Positions 51,254 through 53,942 of a stretch of DNA of 53,942 nt are shown here, one piece after another (within the stretch, counting starts at the first letter, position 1; each line of letters begins with the position of its first letter). The position numbers and the translations under genes are program-made. The stretch comes from Deltaproteobacteria bacterium (lineage in GTDB: Bacteria > Desulfobacterota > Binatia > Binatales > Binataceae): positions 67,942 to 121,883 of the forward strand of contig PLDK01000006.1 in NCBI GenBank assembly GCA_003135135.1, given 5' to 3'. The notes beneath the pieces are model-generated. The model was not told the DNA's origin. It did no database searches and saw only the letters and a list, made by a program, of their open reading frames with translations.

Positions 51254-52945
51254 ATGGCGAAAGCTGACGGCGGCGAATTAATCGCGCGGGTTATGCGCGA
51301 GAACGGTGTGAAGTATTGTTTTGCGATCAACGGCGGTCATTTGTTTCCGATCCTCGCCCAGTTGCGCAACCACGACATCAAGCTCATCCACATGCGCCAC
51401 GAGCAGGCCGCCGCCTACGCGGCCGACGCCTACGCGCGCACTTCCGGACAGGTCGGCGTATGCATGGTCACCGCGGGATGCGGCCTGACCAACGCGGTGA
51501 CTGGCCTGTGCGTCGCGGGCTTGACCAACAGCGCCGTGGTTTGCATCTCGGGACAGCATCCCAACGACGAAGACCATCTCGGCTCCTTCCAGGAAGCCTA
51601 CGGCTCCGAAGTCGTTGACAGTTTCTCCAAGTTCACCAAGCGCGTGACCGACTGGTCCACGATTCAGTTCGATCTGCGCTCTGCGTTCCGCGAAGCCATT
51701 TCGCCGCCGCAGGGCGTCGCATTGTTCGAGATTCCACAGAATATTCTCTATCACCACGACGATGAGTCGCGGCAGCGCAAGGGCGCGCGCGGGTTTACCG
51801 TCGACGACGTCCGCTCCGCCGCCGACCCGGCCAAGATCGATCGCGCGCTCGAGATGCTGGTGGCGGCCGAGCGCCCGCTGATTGCCGGCGGCGACGGACT
51901 GTTCTGGTCGCAGGCGGGCGCCGAGATGCGCGAGTTCGTCGAGCTGACCAGCATCCCGATCTACGCGCGCCGCGCCGGTCAGGGTGCGGTTTCCGAAGAG
52001 CATCCACTGGCGATTCGTGGCCCGTTCAAGAAGCCGTTCACCGGCAACGCAGACGTGGTGCTGGCAATCGGCTTCCGCTTCTGGAGCGGCGAGCATTTCG
52101 GGCAGCCGCCGACCTGGACCGACAAGGCCAAGTACATCCAGGTCGATCCCACGGCGACGCGAATCGGATGGCAGGTCAACGCGGACCTGCCGATGGTCGG
52201 CGATCCCAAGCTGGTGCTGCGTCAGATGATCAATCGGATCAAGGAACTCAAGCTCGACTTCTCCAGGCACAAGACTTCGCCCTGGGTCAAGCAGGTCTGG
52301 GAAACGCGCCAGCGCTTTGACAATCAGATCAAGGAACAAAACGCCAAGGTCGCGAAGAATCAGCCGATTCATCCGGCGCGGCTGTGCGAAGACCTGATCA
52401 AAGTGCTCGACAAAAACGCGACCACCATCATCGACAGCTTCACGCTCTCGGGATGGATGAGCCGTGCGTTCACCTGCCGCTTCATGGGCCAGGTGGTCGA
52501 CGCGGGCCCGCTGGCCCCCGTCGGTCACGGCGTCGGGATGGGCATCGGCGCGCAGCTCGGGCGGCCGGGACAACAGATAGTCGTCATCAGCGGAGACGGC
52601 GGACTGGGAATCGGCGGCTGGGATATGGAGACCGCCGCGCGCTACAAGCTGCCCGTCATCACGGTGCTGTGGAACAACAGCTCATGGGGCCCGAATTTCG
52701 ACCAGATGCCGGGGCTGGCGGGCACCACCGATCCGTTCAACATGCTGCCCAACATTCGCTACGACAAAATCTTCGCCGAGATGGGATGTCATGGCGAGCA
52801 GGTCGAGACCGCCGAGCAGATCATTCCGGCGCTCGAGCGCGCCTTCAAGTCGGGCAAGCCGGCGCTGATCAACGTGCTCGGCGACGTGAGGGTCGGCAAC
52901 GCGACGCTGGGCGGCAACCTGCTGGGCTCAACCGGCTCGAACTAG
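51254..52945 (+). CDS. Thiamine-diphosphate-dependent enzyme (acetolactate synthase/oxalyl-CoA decarboxylase-like)
   Basis: A 563-residue ThDP enzyme of the POX/ALS superfamily. PYR domain: the catalytic Glu in IHMRHEQAAAYAADAYARTS; central domain; PP domain: VISGDGGLGIGGWDMETAAR and VLWNNSSW, the ThDP/Mg-binding GDG...NN motif. Close in layout to oxalyl-CoA decarboxylase, 2-hydroxyacyl-CoA lyase and related lyases; no second subunit (IlvN) follows, so it is unlikely to be biosynthetic acetolactate synthase. AAGGAG selects ATG 51254. Alone on the plus strand; specific substrate unknown. Confidence 0.9.
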   Translation: MAKADGGELIARVMRENGVKYCFAINGGHLFPILAQLRNHDIKLIHMRHEQAAAYAADAYARTSGQVGVCMVTAGCGLTNAVTGLCVAGLTNSAVVCISGQHPNDEDHLGSFQEAYGSEVVDSFSKFTKRVTDWSTIQFDLRSAFREAISPPQGVALFEIPQNILYHHDDESRQRKGARGFTVDDVRSAADPAKIDRALEMLVAAERPLIAGGDGLFWSQAGAEMREFVELTSIPIYARRAGQGAVSEEHPLAIRGPFKKPFTGNADVVLAIGFRFWSGEHFGQPPTWTDKAKYIQVDPTATRIGWQVNADLPMVGDPKLVLRQMINRIKELKLDFSRHKTSPWVKQVWETRQRFDNQIKEQNAKVAKNQPIHPARLCEDLIKVLDKNATTIIDSFTLSGWMSRAFTCRFMGQVVDAGPLAPVGHGVGMGIGAQLGRPGQQIVVISGDGGLGIGGWDMETAARYKLPVITVLWNNSSWGPNFDQMPGLAGTTDPFNMLPNIRYDKIFAEMGCHGEQVETAEQIIPALERAFKSGKPALINVLGDVRVGNATLGGNLLGSTGSN

Positions 52946-52950
52946 CCGGT

Positions 52951-53197
52951 ATTTCCGGTTCCCCCTTTCCGACCGGAAAGGGGGCCAGGGGGATAGGACA
53001 CAACAGGTAAAATCGCCAGCCCCAAAACCGCGCTCCGCCCTCTGTTCCCCCTTTCCATCCTGGAAAGGGCCTTGGGATTAATTTCCGGTTCCCCCTTTCC
53101 ATCCTGGAAAGGGGGTCAGGGGGATAGGACAGCGCGATTCCATAACTTTTCTGTTCCCCTTCCCCATTTTTCCTGGGGAAGGGGCTAGGGGTTAGGT
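52951..53197. repeat. Four tandem copies of repeat family C (CCCCCTTTCC hairpins)
   Basis: Near-identical units at 52951-53000, 53044-53080, 53082-53131 and 53153-53197, each with CCCCCTTTCC, a short loop, GGAAAGGGGG, then usually CAGGGGGATAGGACA; the fourth has a TTCCCCATTTTTCCTGGGGAA core. Each can form a hairpin. They start directly after the ThDP enzyme stop. Confidence 0.85.
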
Positions 53198-53237
53198 TTG
53201 CTCGCATCGTTCACGACTCCCGAGGCGCTGCTTTCTT

Positions 53238-53310
53238 TGTGTCATTCTGAGCGCAGCGAAGAATCCCGGTTCCTTCCTCTCCCTGTTAGGGAGAGGATGA
53301 AGGTGAGGGT
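53238..53310. repeat. Composite repeat (family B plus CCTCTCCC hairpin), inverted copy
   Basis: GTGTCATTCTGAGCGCAGCG followed by AAGAATCCCGG, TTCCTTCCTCTCCCTG and TTAGGGAGAGG, ending GGTGAGGG. It is the same unit as 43552-43642 in the opposite orientation. Confidence 0.75.
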
Positions 53311-53557
53311 CCGATTACAGCGCGCATTTTTGTTGCGCGCGATTCAGGATTCTGCCTCTGCACCCCTGCCACCCGTGCCAATGGGCGCGCGATTCAGGGG
53401 GCGTCAGACACGGCCGCATGCGCGGTGCTCATGCTTCGCGCACCGGTACTGTCTTAATTCGGGGCTGAGGCTCTGAATTTCAAATCGTGAGTGTCTCAAT
53501 TTCGCGGACTAGGCCGGACCAGCGCGGACGAGGGCGGACGGAATCGTCTGCACTGGC

Positions 53558-53752
53558 TCAGTTTGGCGTCGGCGTTGCGGTCGGCGACGGAGGAAACGGG
53601 CCTCCTATGGGAGCCCCAACTACGTGTCCCGACGGCTCGCGCTGACTTGAAGGTACAGATGCGCTTGAGATGACGAGACTTCTCGAACAAGCCCAAACCC
53701 CAACGGCCAGCAGAAGCGCGAGCGCGACGGCGTGTCGGAGATTCATCGACAT
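53558..53752 (-). CDS. Small lipoprotein
   Basis: A 64-residue protein with a lipobox: hydrophobic NLRHAVALALLLAVGVWAC, whose Cys is the lipidation site. The mature part is short and Pro/Thr/Ser-rich (SSASVPSSQREPS, PFPPSPTATPTPN). The frame is open 37 codons upstream (to 53863), but MSMNLRH at 53752 gives a normal signal peptide. Function unknown; it resembles the small lipoproteins common at the ends of repeat-rich regions. Confidence 0.55.
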   Translation of the reverse strand: MSMNLRHAVALALLLAVGVWACSRSLVISSASVPSSQREPSGHVVGAPIGGPFPPSPTATPTPN

Positions 53753-53883
53753 TGAGCTATCAGACAGCCGAGCGACCGACAAATGGCGAACAGTCAACTC
53801 GGGCTTCCGCCCTTTCCGCTCCGGCGCGGTGACGACAGGCGCAGGCTCCTTTTTCTTTTTCACTGGCTACCCGTGCCCACGGG

Positions 53884-53924
53884 ACACTGCGCTGCAGTCG
53901 CAACGGCCAGGGGGTCACCCCTTC
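53884..53924. repeat. Palindromic repeat family A, copy 6
   Basis: CACTGCGCTGCAGTCGCAAC followed by GGCCAGGGGGTCACCCCTTC. The left part matches the 16141-16183 copy and the right part the copy at the window start (CCAGGGGTCACCCCTGCC). A CCCGTGCCCACGGG palindrome lies just before. Confidence 0.7.
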
Positions 53925-53942
53925 CATCGCATAGTCGCGAAA

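Larger units (their letters stand above)
52946..53557. other. Repeat-rich intergenic region, 612 bases
   Basis: Holds repeat C tandem array (52951-53197), the inverted composite of repeat B with CCTCTCCC/GGGAGAGG (53238-53310), two GCGCGCGATTCAGG copies (about 53336 and 53388), and short direct repeats of GCGGAC (53503-53539). No reading frame looks like a gene. Confidence 0.6.

Noticed and set aside
52951-53197. CRISPR array
   Set aside because: Units are hairpins with irregular spacing and no unique spacers of fixed length, and no cas gene is in the window.

Overview
The window comes from a high-GC, diderm (LPS-type outer membrane), aerobically respiring bacterium. The outer-membrane barrel protein, TonB with a cobalamin riboswitch, the haem-copper oxidase cluster, the b6-type cytochrome b with a multihaem cytochrome c, and many fatty-acid/CoA, luciferase-like and epoxide-hydrolase genes suggest a soil or subsurface lineage near Desulfobacterota, Binatota or Acidobacteriota. 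That placement is inference from gene content; no rRNA or tRNA gene is visible to confirm it.

Layout. 67-1827 (-): a three-gene acyl dehydration/reduction operon (SDR, FAS1-like dehydratase, MaoC dehydratase). 2000-3653 (-): phosphofructokinase behind a TPR lipoprotein. 3738-6421: exported beta-carbonic anhydrase, a PKD-domain exported protein whose 5' end is a repeat, a deletion remnant of an SDR, an alpha/beta hydrolase and a small unknown protein. 6579-10487 (-): a 1302-residue protein with a nuclease-like N-terminus, TPRs, a GreA/B C-terminal-like domain and a PIN domain, i.e. a biological-conflict architecture, divergent from an ABC-F ATPase (10597-12591). 12618-15809 (-): epoxide hydrolase, YqeY protein, an exported unknown, and TonB under a cobalamin riboswitch. 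16347-19543 (+): a luciferase-like monooxygenase broken by one in-frame stop, a coupled alpha/beta hydrolase, a membrane protein and a GST. 19617-26717 (-): a complete caa3/aa3-type oxidase operon (CtaC, CtaD, CtaA, CtaB, a 44-residue protein, two subunit III genes, subunit IV, DUF420). 27063-31009: acyl-CoA synthetase, GreA, a stand-alone AsnC ligand domain, 3-hydroxyacyl-CoA dehydrogenase and a zinc-ribbon protein. 31278-32738: Fur-box-preceded FTR1 permease and small exported/membrane proteins. 32906-34687 (-): a GmrSD-type (DUF262/DUF1524) restriction enzyme, visibly AT-richer than its surroundings. 35089-36942 (+): PlsC acyltransferase and a beta-helix protein broken by an amber codon. 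36973-43128 (-): VOC protein, cupredoxin-like protein, octahaem cytochrome c, two halves of cytochrome b and two tiny membrane proteins, with no Rieske gene. 43408-50973 (-): gene remnant, membrane protein, methyltransferase, HTH protein, then queA-tgt-yajC-secD (no secF), and an outer-membrane barrel. 51254-52945 (+): ThDP enzyme. 52946-53942: repeat-rich DNA and a small lipoprotein.

The respiratory parts fit together: quinol oxidation by the b-type/octahaem c complex could feed the CtaCDEF oxidase, with haem A made by CtaA/CtaB. The most unusual items are the TPR-GreAB-C-PIN conflict protein, the Rieske-less cytochrome b-octahaem cluster, three families of interspersed palindromic repeats (some lying inside genes), and three different kinds of broken gene (in-frame TAA, in-frame TAG, internal deletion).
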